DNA of 64,000 nt from positions 28,545,644-28,609,643 of the forward strand of contig NC_092806.1 of assembly GCF_040954645.1 (NCBI RefSeq), written 5' to 3'. This document shows positions 33,497 through 44,229 of the stretch, in pieces. The translations under genes and the position numbers were made by a program. The notes beneath the pieces were generated by a model. The model was not told where the DNA came from. It did no database searches and was given only the letters and a program-made list of their open reading frames with translations. This stretch comes from Diabrotica undecimpunctata. Lineage: Eukaryota > Arthropoda > Insecta > Coleoptera > Chrysomelidae. The first letter of the stretch is position 1. The number at the start of each line of letters is the position of its first letter.

Positions 33497-34390
33497 ATGG
33501 TCAGAACTAAAAAGCCTAAGCCAATACAAAAAAAATTCACATATGAAAAGTGGCATGTCTGCCTATAAATTATCCAAAATGTATGGTATACCAAAAAGTA
33601 TATTGAAAGATGTGAATGCAAAATAGTTCATGATTTCTGAACCTTTTTTGAAAATCAGTATCCCATATATTCTGCTGAATCTAATTTTGTCACTTCTCCA
33701 CAATTTCCAACGCCATTTAAAAATGCATTTTATTTCCCCAGAAAAATATCTCAAACGTCCAAAAGCAAGGCTACAAAAAAATTAACACCTGTAGTAAGGA
33801 TTGCTGATGATTTCATGCAGTATCAGAGAAGAGCAGAAGCTAAAAAAATAAAAAGGATGTAAGGAAAAAACAAAACCTTAAAGAAAAAGAAAAAAACACC
33901 TAACATTACGAAGAAAAATACAGAATATGATAACAAGAAAACACAAAAAATTAGAGAATGAAGAAAACCAAAGAGGAGAGATAGATGGGGCAAATAAAAA
34001 AGAAAATGAAAATTTTAACTAAAAATGTTGGTTCTAGCAGAAAAACAGGTGATAAACTAGAAAGCGAAAGTTTACAATTCTATGGATTTAGAAGTGGGCG
34101 ACTACGAATTAGGTGATTACGTCATTGTAGTTTACGAGGAGAAACATTTTCCAGGAGTAGTAGAAGAAATATTAGAAGATAAATTCAAAATCAAAGCTAT
34201 GGAAAAAATAGGATATTATTGGAGATGGCCAGACACAGATTATATTATTTGGTATGATCCAGAAGAAATTGTTTGTTTAATTGCATCGTCTCAGTACATT
34301 AATAAAAGGGGTCTTTTTCTGTACCTGAGACAAATAATTTGTAAGTCTCTCATATTTCTTTGCTCTTATGTAATAAAAAAAAAATGAAAA
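33497..34390 (+). pseudogene. Pogo/jerky-like transposase without its catalytic core, copy 1
   Basis: Begins ATG at 33497 with 'MVRTKKPKPIQKKFTYEK', frameshift, 'MSAYKLSKMYGIPKSILKD': a psq-type helix-turn-helix (family form AAKxYGIPKSTLxD) as in pogo/jerky transposases. Then, without any DDE domain, 'TPVVRIADDFMQYQRRAEAK', a Lys/Glu-rich linker, and from 34082 an open 101-codon frame 'VGDYELGDYVIVVYEEKHFP', 'GVVEEILEDKFKIKAM', 'YYWRWPDTDYIIWYDPEEI', a C-terminal module known from such elements. The catalytic region was deleted, leaving DNA-binding and C-terminal parts. Confidence 0.7.
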
Positions 34391-34660
34391 TATTAAAATA
34401 AATATTTACATTTTTTGATATGCATGCCGGAATTATATCACCATTAGGCGGGAATTGTCACTATTTTTTGAACATAGACCAGAATTAAAGTTTTTTGCGT
34501 TTTAGTGAAAATCTTTTTTTTGGAGAATAAAAACATATTTTTTATTTTTTATTAATTATTTGGATAAAGAAAACCTTAAGCTATCAAATTCGTTTCCTTA
34601 ATATTTACGTCTAAGGTCAAATATTCTTTAACTGGGCCGTTATTAGGTCGGTTTACCTTA
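34391..34660. repeat. GGCC/ATTA motif cluster 3' of the pogo-like copy
   Basis: 'CACCATTAGGCGGGAATT' at about 34439 and 'TGGGCCGTTATTAGGTCGG' at about 34634 mirror phrases upstream of 33497. They are probably subterminal repeats of the pogo-like element; exact termini not found. Confidence 0.4.
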
Positions 34661-34667
34661 ACACATT

Positions 34668-35440
34668 TTTAAATTGAAATAACATTGATCTTGCCTTATT
34701 AAGTGAGGCGTGGTTTAAACCGGATAAACAATATAATTTTAAGGGTTACAGTTGTTTCTGACAATAAAAAAATGCTTTAAGAACATATAAAATAAATCTA
34801 ATTTCGCTAATCATGTACGATGTCAAACACAAAAATTCTTAAACTAAAAGCCAAAAAATGTTTCAAAAACTGGTGTTCATACTTAAATAAAAAATGTGCC
34901 TATAAAAAATGTAGGGAACGAGCCAAGAAATTAATTCCAAGCATTAATCATCCTAATGATGATTTGATTAAACCATTTTTTGACAACATAGTATCTCCGC
35001 GATTTAACCCTGCTATAACGATTCAAAATTCTCCTATAACTTCAAGTTATTTTGATAGGGATTGATATGGTAGCAACATGTCTAACGAACGTGTGCTAGA
35101 GACCATGCATAAATAACGAGAATTAATCAACATCATCAAAATTAGAAAAGTAGAATACTTCAGAAATATCATGTAATCAAAGGACCTGAAAATATCGTTT
35201 ACTCCGGTTGATTATTAAGGGCAAACCCGAAGGAAAACATTGTTCTAAATCCATTTACAAGGAAAGAACTTGACTTTTCACTAACCAATAGTTCTAACAC
35301 CACTTCGGGTAACGATATTAAATATCATATGCTTACATAACTTCCGAATATAGCGAAAAATGTATTTTTAAAGATGCAGAAATTGATATACAAAGAATTG
35401 TTATTGTCATACTAATCCTTAAACTTGTGCTCGAAGATGT
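34668..35440 (+). mobile_element. CR1/Jockey-like LINE fragment split by another LINE piece
   Basis: 'IDLALLSEAWFKPDKQYNF' with 'KGYSCF' (34680-34755) is the start of an APE endonuclease (family form LLSETWL). Frame 34820-35065 is a basic linker ('KKCFKNWCSYLNKKCAYKK'). 'NPFTRKELDFSLTNSSN' to 'LPNIAKNVFL' (35248-35370) is the reverse transcriptase start. A 190-bp piece at 35055-35245 belongs to a different LINE. Confidence 0.6.
35055..35245 (+). mobile_element. LINE C-terminal fragment shared with 38508-38690
   Basis: About 185 bp, starting 'ATTGATATGGTAGCAACAT' and ending near 'GAAAACATT', matches 38508-38690 at about 93-95% by eye. It encodes the degraded LINE stretch around 'TVEYF.NIM' (family form VEYFGHIMR). 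Confidence 0.8.
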
Positions 35441-35444
35441 AAAC

Positions 35445-35450
35445 TTTATT
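35445..35450 (-). terminator. Putative poly(A) signal of the epoxide hydrolase gene
   Basis: AATAAA on the minus strand, about 160 nt after the stop at 35609. No nearer canonical hexamer is seen. Confidence 0.5.
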
Positions 35451-35608
35451 TGTTTTAGTTCTAAATGAGAACAAGAATAGATGTAATAGTTTCTTAGCTT
35501 GTAACATGATGTTTTTTTTTAAATAAAAAATACTTTGTAGTGGGGAAAGTATGTATAATAATATATTTTTACACAAAATTTTTCTGCTCATAATTTACGC
35601 AATTTTTA

Positions 35609-35825
35609 TCAAAATAATTTTGAATGATACAATTTGATTATAAACGACATAATATCTTCAGTTAAAATTTTGTTATTTTCTATAGCTGCAAAATGTCCTA
35701 TTGATGGATAAGTATTATACTGGATCATTTTTGGGTATTGATCTCGGAGGAATTCTTCTGGTTGATTGACAATTTCGTTTTCGAAATAAGCACAAGCACA
35801 TGGTATCTTTTTATCGATTGGAATA
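35609..35825 (-). CDS. Juvenile hormone epoxide hydrolase-like, last exon
   Basis: C-terminal exon of an alpha/beta-hydrolase-fold microsomal epoxide hydrolase (JHEH type), which opens the epoxide of juvenile hormone or xenobiotics. The minus strand has a splice acceptor (TTATTTTTTCAG, ending at 35826), then 72 codons to the stop at 35609. Key stretch: 'ACAYFENEIVNQPEEFLRD', 'QYPKMIQYNTYPSIGHFAA', 'LTEDIMSF'. 'GGHFAA' is the family form around the catalytic His; here it is 'IGHFAA', with the His kept. The frame is intact. Upstream exons with the nucleophile Asp and membrane anchor were not found; they should lie at higher coordinates, possibly beyond the window. It could also be an isolated exon left by rearrangement. 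Confidence 0.8.
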
Positions 35826-36224
35826 CTGAAAAAATAATTATTAGAATGGCTGTACATTTATTTCCAAGAAAGAACAATCAACAGAAGGAAGATTACATAC
35901 TTCTCTACTTAAAAATACTAACTCTTCATAAGCAAGTTGGAAATTTGTTATTCTGTCTTATAATTACTTTTATAAAAGTTAAAGGACGTTAAATAAACTA
36001 GTTATGTAACTTTTGTTCATACAATAATGTGTTAAAAATATTTTTTTTAAATGAAATACCCTGTAAAAGAGTATCAAAGTATTGAGACAATTAGAATCTT
36101 TTCACAATTATTATTCTAATATAAAGTGTGAATTTCATATTTTTAAACATTTAAAAATTATTATAGTTTTTAAAAAACATGAAAATTTGAAGAGAAGATC
36201 CCAATGTTCGACTGAAGGTGAGTG
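35826..36224. other. Probable intron of the epoxide hydrolase gene
   Basis: AT-rich, no further hydrolase exon recognised. It runs into the second pogo-like copy. Confidence 0.45.
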
Positions 36225-36845
36225 AAAACTCAATAAAAAATTAACACTTGTAGTAACGATTATTGATGATTTCATGTAGTACGAGAGGAGAGCAGAAGTT
36301 AAAAAAAATTAAAAAGAAGCAAGGAAAAAACAAAAGCTTGAAGAAAAAGAAAAAAAGCACCTAACATCACGAAGAAAAATGCAGAATCTAAAGGCAAGAA
36401 AACAGTAAAAATTAAAATTTCGAAAGCTATCAAATTAAACCTAAACATTGAGAATGAAGAAAAACAAAAAGGAGAGATAGATGGAGCAAATGAAAAATAA
36501 AATGAAATTTTAAACAAAAATGTTGGCTCTGGCAAAAAAACAGGTAAAAGAACTAGAAAGCCGAAAGCTATTCTATGGATTTAGAGGTGGGCGACTACGA
36601 ACTAGGTCACTACGTCATTGTAGTTTACGAGGAAAAACATTTTCCAGGAGTAGTAGAAGGAATAACAGAAGATAAATTCAAAATTAAAGCTATGAAAAAA
36701 ATAGGATATCATTGGAGATGGCTGAAGACAGATTATATTATTTGGTATGATCCAGAGGAAATTGTTTGTTTAATTACAGCACCGCCTCAGTACTTTAATA
36801 AAACTGATCTTTTGTCTGGACCTGAGATAAATAATTTGTAAGTTA
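36225..36845 (+). pseudogene. Pogo/jerky-like C-terminal remnant, copy 2
   Basis: Direct repeat of 33775-34390 at roughly 85-90% identity, beginning in the equivalent of 'KLTPVVRIADDF'. From 36575 an 88-codon frame: 'VGDYELGHYVIVVYEEKHFP', 'GVVEGITEDKFKIKAM', 'DPEEIVCLITAPPQYFNK'. The helix-turn-helix half is missing, so this copy is shorter at its 5' end. Both copies keep the C-terminal frame open despite frameshifts upstream. Confidence 0.7.
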
Positions 36846-37452
36846 AAATAATAAAAGAAGCGATTATGACAATATATTTCTAATCAAAAACGTAATCAAA
36901 AGTATATTAAATTGTAGTTTTTTCATTATTTTTGTGAAACCAACTAAATACAACACTGTTCACAGATAAATACATTTGTGAACTCTGCCTTCCTGCCGAC
37001 CTTACATATTTTTGGAGCTTTAACCTTGTAAGAGATGAAGATATGATATGATTGTAGCTATTGGTTCTGAAATTGGTTTTTTTGCTGTTCATATAAGTAC
37101 AATATTATTTTTGCTCCTAATAAATCACTTTTTGTCGCTCTAAACAGTATCTTAACAGTTATAACAAAAGTATGTTTTCTATTATAACGAAATCTGCCTT
37201 ATTTATCTTTGATATAACTATTTCACTTGTAGGACGTTTTGGACTTAAAGATTGCTGTGCACTACCGCATTAAAAATTAAACTGATCATAATATTTACAT
37301 ATAATACAGCAGATTCGTTTTGTTGTCCTATTTCCAAAATTTGAATACCCAAGGTAGTTTTAGTTCTTTCTTCAGGTTGTTTTCAATTATTGAATATTTT
37401 TAAACCTAGAGCTAAGATTAATACTATTATAAAAATTAATTTTAAACTCACC
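36846..37452. other. No recognised gene
   Basis: AT-rich DNA. Short frames only. Confidence 0.5.
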
Positions 37453-37675
37453 AGTTTTCCAGGTTGAACCGCGTTGATATCCATTGCGCCGAGCTTTCGA
37501 CATCCTCTCTGATGTCTTCTTCGGGGCTTCACTACTAAGTAGTGAAGTGAATATCGATCAGTGTAGTAGTGTCTGGGGGCTCGGGAGACTGAGACCTTGG
37601 AAGCTCTATAGAAGACATCAGAGAGGATGTCGAAAGTTCCGCGCAATGAAAATCAACGCGGTTCAACTGGGAAGA
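37453..37675. mobile_element. Hairpin (MITE-like) element
   Basis: Imperfect inverted repeat with arms of about 70 bp: 'TTTCGACATCCTCTCTGATG' at 37495-37514 pairs with 37615-37635, and the outer parts include 'GAACCGCGTTGAT' and its complement. The interior holds a second, perfect 10-bp hairpin (37527-37547, CTTCACTACT with a 1-base loop). It is more GC-rich than its surroundings and is followed by a TA microsatellite. It has no coding capacity. Confidence 0.75.
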
Positions 37676-37698
37676 CCGCGGAAGTCTTTCCAAACATA

Positions 37699-37769
<71 letters not shown>
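37699..37769. repeat. (TA)n microsatellite
   Basis: About 70 bp of nearly pure TA. Open frames crossing it in both strands are artefacts. Confidence 0.95.
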
Positions 37770-38389
37770 GAGGTGTCCAGAATCAATTGCTTTTCTAGAT
37801 TTTACTGATGTCAATATTTCTAGTTCATATCCAATTCGCTCCAGGATTACTTTATTGGTAAAATCCAAAATATCCTAAATATGCTCAATAAAAATCAATT
37901 TAAAACGATTCCAGGCAGTTACATGAGTCATCAATTAGAATCCAGGCTTTATCACTATCGCAATAGCTAATAAGGAATGTTCTATTGATATATATGACCA
38001 TAAGACAGGTGTGAATAAGGTATATCCAAACAAACAATTCAGGATCAACTGAGACCATGATATAGGGATTGCAGTTAAGGCATCAGATGTAGATCTGTTG
38101 ACTTAACATGACACATACTCACACATGCACACCCAGATGCACATCTACAAATTGCTGAAAAGGAATCAGGAAAACCGCAATCACGCTTAGCAAGAACCCA
38201 AAAACATCCACTAAATAAACATGATTTGGGCAGCGAGAAGAAAAGTGAGTACTTGTTCAAGCAAGGACTCGAGCCAAAATAACAGTAGGCGCTAAAGCAT
38301 ATCCGAAAGCCTCAAACATAGATATAGGATATATATAAATAAAAGTTCTTTAAGGTTGCTGTGTTGAAAGGTCTACGAGGCAAAACATA
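37770..38389. other. No recognised gene
   Basis: Unique-looking DNA with no motif I recognise. Contains a CA-rich stretch near 38108-38132. Confidence 0.45.
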
Positions 38390-38790
38390 AAGATAAGATG
38401 GGTCGCTAGAGTGGTGAAAAATTAATACCGAAGACTAAGTACTAAAATTAGATAACAAAATCCTGGAAAGGGTAGAACACTTTAGATATCTGGGTAGCTG
38501 GATTGATATGGTAGCAACATATCTAACGAACGTGTGTTAGAGACCATGCATAAATAACGAGAATTAATTAACATCATCAAAATCAGAAAAGTACAACACT
38601 TCAGAAAGATCATGTAATCAAAGGACCTGAAAATATCGTTTACTCCGGTTAATTATTAAGGGCAAACTCGAACGAAAACATTAGACAATGGACAGGTCGA
38701 ACCGTCGAGGAATTGTTTCCGCTGTATTGGGTTGGTCCAAATATCTTCCTTAGTATTTTGCGCTAAAATATTCTCAGTTGATTTTCATCA
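38390..38790 (+). mobile_element. LINE C-terminal fragment
   Basis: Plus strand 'ERVEHFRYLGSWI' (RT/thumb region, family form F.YLGS) is followed by the 185-bp shared segment (38508-38690) and 'RQWTGRTVEELF' near 38690-38720, the usual LINE C-terminus. Frames are broken throughout. It abuts the opposite-strand LINE at 38800. Confidence 0.75.
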
Positions 38791-38799
38791 GTGGTTGAG

Positions 38800-41419
38800 A
38801 GGGTCTACGTTTTACAACCCTATGTGACCACTGGTCTAATTATTGTTTTGTATTTATAGAGTCTAAGCTTAGACTCGCGATTCAGTAACTTACTCTTCAT
38901 TAAGTCTTTGTATGCATAAAAGCACTTATTACCGCTAAGAATCCGTGCTTGGATTTCTTGACTGATGTTGTTGTCATTTATTATTGAGCATAGGTAAGGA
39001 AAAGTGGAGGCATATTTGTAGGTATGGTTGTCTACCTTCAGATTCTCATGTTCATTCGATTTTGTGTACTCCATATATTTTGTTTTGCTTTCGTTTATAT
39101 CAGTTTTCTAACAACAGCTTCTAAAGTTAGATTAAAAAGTGTTGTTGATAAGGCATCACCTTGTCTAACTCCATTTTCAATATCAAAGGCCTGCGTCATA
39201 TCTCCATCTATTCTCACCATTGCTTTGGAACCCTCCAGAGTCATTCGTATAAGTGTAACCAACTTATTGGGTATCCCCAACATTGATAGTTGCTTTAACA
39301 CCTTTTGTCGATCTATTCTATCAAACGCCTGTTTGAAATCGATATACAAGTTGTAAATAGGTATGTTATATTCAACACGTTTTTTATGTATACCTCTTAA
39401 AATGTATTTGGTCTATAGTTGACCTCTTTGGTCTAAAACCAGATTGGTGTTCACCAATCATCTCCTCCGAAAACGATTCCAGGCGGCTGTATATAATTCC
39501 AGATAATATCTTGTGGACGACATTTAAAACTGTTATGCTCCTATAATTTTTGCAGAGTTGTTTGTCTCCCCCTTTGTACATAGGAAGTATAATTTCCACT
39601 TTCCAATCTTCCGGGATGACTTCTAGTGTACATATGCGGTCGATTAGTTTATGGATACGCCTCCATAGCGCATGTCCACCATTCTTTGTCAGTTCTGCAG
39701 TTATTTCATCTGAGCCAGGTGCTTTGTTATTTTTTAGATGTTTTATGACTTTATCGTTTCTTTCAATGTTGGTTGCTCAACTAGTTGTTCTGCTGTTTGG
39801 TGAATTATTTCTTCATCTTCGTTTTGTTCTTTTTCTGGGTTTAACAGCTCTTAAAAATGGTCCTTCCACCTTTTCATTATTTCCTCTTTCTCGCTGATAA
39901 TTGCCCCATTTTTGTTCTTGCAAACTGTTCTTGTCATGTATCCTTGGGTGTATTGCTTGGTTTCCTTGTCCAATTTTCTAGTCTCTTTTCTGTTAGTATA
40001 ATCTGTAATTTGTTGTATTTTTCTACTCAACATTTCTCTCTTTTTCCTTCTACATATTTTCTTTGCATCTTTTCTGAGTTCTTCATAAGCCTTTCTATTC
40101 AATCGGGAATCCCTTTGTAGACATTTCTGTCTAGCTATATTTTTGCTATTTATTACTTGTTGGCAATCTTGATCAAACCATTCCTCGTTTCTTTTGCTTT
40201 AGGTTTCACCTAATGTTTCCTTTGCCATATTTGTAATTGTCGTTTGGATAACATTCCGTTCTTCTTCAATGTTGTTTTGTTTTCCTCTTTCATTTAATAT
40301 TACTTTTATTTTCTGCTGGTACTCATTCTTATTTTAGGATTTTTAAACATAAATGTGTTCCATTTTGTTTTTGGCGCCTTCCTCTTTTTCTTCATATTCT
40401 TTGTTTTATCTTCGATATAACCAAGAAATGGTCCGAATCGCAATTTGCGCCTCTATAAGTTTTAACATCCGCTACGTAGGTTGCTCACAGCTTAGATATT
40501 AATATGTGATCAATTTGATTAAAGTTATTAGTACCAGGTATCATCCAGGTTCCTTTATGAATATTTTTGTAAAGGAAACACGTACTAACAACTCTAAGTT
40601 TGTTTGCCATTGCCAACTGTGTCACTCTTATACCGTTGTTGCTGGTAATATGATGTAAACTATGCTTACCAAAGGATTCTGCACATACTGGTACTTTTCC
40701 CAGCTTCGCGTTCATATCACCCAGGACTACAACTGCATCTCTCTTCTGTGCATTTTCCCATTCTACTTGTAGTTGGTCATAGAATTGATCGGTTACTAGT
40801 TCATCTGCTGCTTCTGTTGGGGCGTGGATATTAATAATTGTAATATTATGAAATTTTCCCCTTAGACGTATTTTGCATATTCTTTTATTAACTGGAGTGA
40901 AACCCAATTCTGACCTGCGGCATTTATAGTTTACCATAAAACCCACTCCAAAGTCTCTTTGTCTTTCTGCTCCACAGTAGTACATACTGTATTCTTTTTT
41001 ATTTATGCAATCATGCCCTTTAAATCTCATTTCTTGGAGGGCTGCTATGTCTACTTCGTACTTCAATAGTTCATGTGAAATCTTGTGCATTTTGCCTGCC
41101 TGCAGCACGGTTTGGACATTCCAAGTTCCCAGTCGCAAATCCATCATTAAGTCCTTATTCCGTAGCTTTGGTCGTTGTCCGTTGGTCCGTCCGGTTAGTT
41201 CATGGTTCGTAGCATTCGTGATAGCTGAGTTTAAGGTGAACAGGTTATCGGCCTATTGCATCCGAGTCCAGTGCCAGGGCTGCTGGCTATATCTTCTGAA
41301 CAATCTATGCTTTCTCCCTTCCTCGTCCGCCCTGACCATACCTTCCATTGGGGCTGGTTTCCCAATCTCCAATAGGGTTGCTCAGGTTTACCGGGGTTCA
41401 CCCGTGTGATCAAGATCAC
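38800..41419 (-). mobile_element. Nearly full-length LINE lacking its catalytic YADD
   Basis: From the 5' side: a short frame at 41231-41419 ('NPGKPEQPYWRLGNQPQW'); APE endonuclease at 40485-41147 with 'LRLGTWNVQTVLQAGK', 'ALQEMRFKG', 'VVLGDMNAKLG' and 'NQIDHIL' (metal-binding and catalytic residues all present); linker 39851-40102; reverse transcriptase 39384-39599 ('YRSITVLNVVHKIL', 'QSGFRPKRSTIDQ') and 39095-39349 ('YIDFKQAFDRIDR', 'VRQGDALSTTLFNL'); thumb 38820-39074. Right after 'EAVVRKLI' the sequence jumps to 'ESKTKYMEYTK', deleting the YADD segment. Endonuclease is open over 220 codons; RT is frameshifted. Confidence 0.88.
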
Positions 41420-42200
41420 ACTTCTTGGAGATGAGGATAGGAATTGAGTAGAAGTTTACTAAGTTACTTTATTTTTTATACACTCTATATGCATATTTAA
41501 ACATAATAAGGAATTGAGATTTGGTCGATTCTTCACATGAATTGCATCTTGCACCTACGACAAAAAATAAATAAACATTATTTGCGACTAAGTTAAAGCA
41601 TCACTATCAATGAAAGGTACTATCTCCCAAACTGCCGGAGACGGTTCATCCGGTTTGCTCATTCAGATTTGAAAATAAACTAGTTGATAATGATATATAT
41701 CAAAATATTTGCAAACTTACAAATTTAGATTTTTGTATACTCGAATTACGACTATACGCTATCTATAACAAATAATTCAGAACAGTGGTACTTGTTTGTT
41801 GTATTGAGAGAGTTGTATACTACTGTCGATAACGAAATACAAAAGTATTGGGTCATTAAAATATTAAATACTCTAAAGCGGCAGTTTCTATTTCTTACAA
41901 AGTGTTTCGTAAAGGCGTATATCCAATGAGTATAATAAATAGCATTGCCTTTTTTCTGAATTTCTTTTTTGTTTCTCGATTGAAAGATTTTTGAACCTAT
42001 ATCCATTCACCGTGTAGTTACTGTAAATAAATGACATGAAACTTAACTGTTATAAGACACATCCCTATACTAAGCAAAAACCAGAACACAAGAGTAGTGT
42101 TAAATGCCAATAACATTAGACTAATAAAAATAAAAGAATATGTTCAATTAGAAAAGACTATGTCTAGACTCTAATTACTTATTTATTTATCAAATAGCAT
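41420..42200. other. No recognised gene
   Basis: AT-rich DNA upstream of the LINE 5' end. Short frames only. Confidence 0.5.
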
Positions 42201-42204
42201 AATA

Positions 42205-42925
42205 ATAAAGAAAATAAATACCTAGATCAGATGCTAAAAGCTGTAGAAACCTTCTCAAATGATATTAGTATGCACTTTGGACCAGACAAGTGATGTATAC
42301 TAAATATAGTCAGAGAAACGGTTTAGCCCGGAGGTTTCGATATGCCAAATGGCCAAAACATCGAAGCAGTGGGTGAAAATGATATAAACAAATATCTCGG
42401 AGTACAGCAAGCGCGAAAAATTTACCATAAACTAATGAAAACCAAACTAACTTCTGAGTTTGTGCGAAGAATAAAACAGTTAAATCGGTCATATTTTAAT
42501 AGCAAATATTTGTTTAAGGCCTTAAATACATACGCCTGTTCTGCGCTTACCTACTCAGTTGGTATTATAAAGTAATCAAAAACGGATATAGAAAGTCTCC
42601 AGCGAAAAGTAAGAACACTTCTCACAAAGTTTGTTGGTATTGATTATAAAGGACGCCATGACTCACTTACAAAGATTATCAACCAAAAACTAGCTGATAA
42701 ACTGGGACTTCTTCAAACCGACTATCTTTCTGACTATCAATACGTCCCTGACAGAATACTTGAAAATGACAACTTTAAGCTATACTGGAACCGCACTGTG
42801 CTCACAGACGAATCAGTGGCACATAATAGACCGGATCTCATCCTAGATAATAAACTTACTAGGCAAACAACACTTATTGATGTGGCGATACCTAACACCA
42901 ATATAACTTCCGGCGATAGTTCCCG
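42205..42925 (+). mobile_element. R2-like LINE, C-terminal part
   Basis: Plus strand 'MLKAVETFSNDISMHFGPDK', 'EAVGENDINKYLGVQQARK', 'LNTYACSALTYSVGIIK', 'TDIESLQRKVRTLLTKF', a deletion, then 'LTDESVAHNRPDLILDN' and 'TTLIDVAIPNTN'. These are the thumb and C-terminal end of R2/Dong-type elements that encode a restriction-like endonuclease. The endonuclease PD..D-type 'HNRPDLIL' and 'LIDVAIP' stretch is visible. The RT catalytic part is missing; one stop and one frame change. Confidence 0.7.
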
Positions 42926-42929
42926 AGGT

Positions 42930-43880
42930 ACGTTAAAATGCCCTCTCGTCACCGAGTCTACGCCGAACGCCTATCTGCTAAACCAGACCCTCCTCTGCTA
43001 GCGATCCGGAAGCGGAATGGCCGCTTTAAGGCCGGCATCACTTCCGAAGCACTACCTTTATTCATTCATACACATCCACACTCCATTTATCAGCAAGGAG
43101 GCTCCTTGTCTCGTTCCAGGTAGCGCGTAGAAGACCCTTATCGCTCCTAGTACAGCATCATTCCCAGCGGGCATTTCCTCCTTCCCCACAGTCTGACTCA
43201 CGCCTATCTAACTCATACAGTGTGACCCACTTCTCTAGTTTGAACTTCCAGCATCTTTCACTCTTACCCTTGCCGTTGGTCCAGCTGTCTTTCTTCCTCT
43301 TCCTTTTTCTTAATCACTGCACGGATATAGCCGTGTGTGTTAGTCCAACCTGATTTATTTTCAATCATTCTCTCAATCATTTCTCTCACTGTAACAAAAT
43401 TTGCACCTGTCTCTCTCTTCATTCTGTTCCTTTCCACTATCTATCTGCTGCAATCTAACATCGTATGTGTTACAGTGTTCGAGTATCCACAGTATACATT
43501 CATCTGTGTCAGCCTTTCCGAACCTAGAGAGGTAGGCCTTAAAACATCCGTATCCTGTGAGCACCTGCGTCAGGAAATAATCCAGTTGACTGTGGCCACA
43601 GTCCACCCAATCTCTTATGTTCGGGATCAGCATTTTCGTCCAGTGTCGTCTCTCGAAGTTTATAGGTACAACTTATTAACGATATGGGTCTAAAGCTTTC
43701 TGGATTGTTATTTGGTTTGCTAGGTTTTAAAATGGCAATTATTTTCTTGATTTGGGTCCCATTTTAATCAAAAATTGATTGTGCCGTCCATCAAATCCGG
43801 GAGATTTGCCTGATTTTAAATATCTGATTGTCGCTTTAATCTCTTATATTCTAAAATGTTGAAAAAAACATTTTTTTTGA
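42930..43880 (-). mobile_element. R1/Jockey-type LINE with collapsed RT core
   Basis: From 43870 the minus strand reads 'RYLKSGKSPGFDG' and 'AILKPSKPNNNPE' (start of the reverse transcriptase), then directly at 43633 'VDCGHSQLDYFLTQVLTGYG' with 'CFKAYLSRFGKADTDE' and 'WILEHCN' (post-RT segment with Cys/His residues). Motifs A to D are missing between them. The 3' part (42930-43350) is relatively GC-rich with broken frames. Confidence 0.75.
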
Positions 43881-44039
43881 TTTTTCTCGTTTAATCTTAG
43901 CTGTTTTCCATAAACTCGTTGTCATCTTTCTCGCGTTAGTCATCGTAATGAAATTATTACTGTTCCGAGGCATAATTTTGTTTCTATGAGCTGTATGGTT
44001 TTAAAGTCTATCAGTAGGGTACTAACCTGACTGTTGACC

Positions 44040-44228
44040 CACTCCTCCTTTATCTGGGCTTGGGACTGGCAACAGTTCTGTCGAGCTAACAAATCCACCC
44101 AATAAAACCAGAGGCGGAGAAGAAGTATCGGATGACAAAAGATGGAGTGACATCCTTCCATAGAGGTATTAATCCGCCAATGAACAAGCAGAATTGCTTA
44201 TAAAGAGGAAGAAGAAGATGAAGAAGAA
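44040..44228 (+). mobile_element. LINE 3' tail, family D copy 1
   Basis: The stretch from 'GGAGTGACATCCTTCCATAG' to the (GAAGAAGAA) tail matches 52630-52715 in the same orientation. It carries the typical C-terminal 'DKRWSD' residues. It interrupts the minus-strand R1/Jockey-type copy. Confidence 0.75.
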
Positions 44229-44229
44229 T

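Noticed and set aside
36299..36535. 78-codon hydrophobic, Phe-rich minus-strand frame that looks membrane-spanning
   Set aside because: Antisense of the Lys/Glu-rich linker of the second pogo-like remnant; the composition is explained by that.
37535..37878. Open frames of 71-83 codons through the (TA)n tract on both strands, and similar ones at 51030-51249
   Set aside because: They translate the dinucleotide repeat as Tyr-Ile runs; artefacts.
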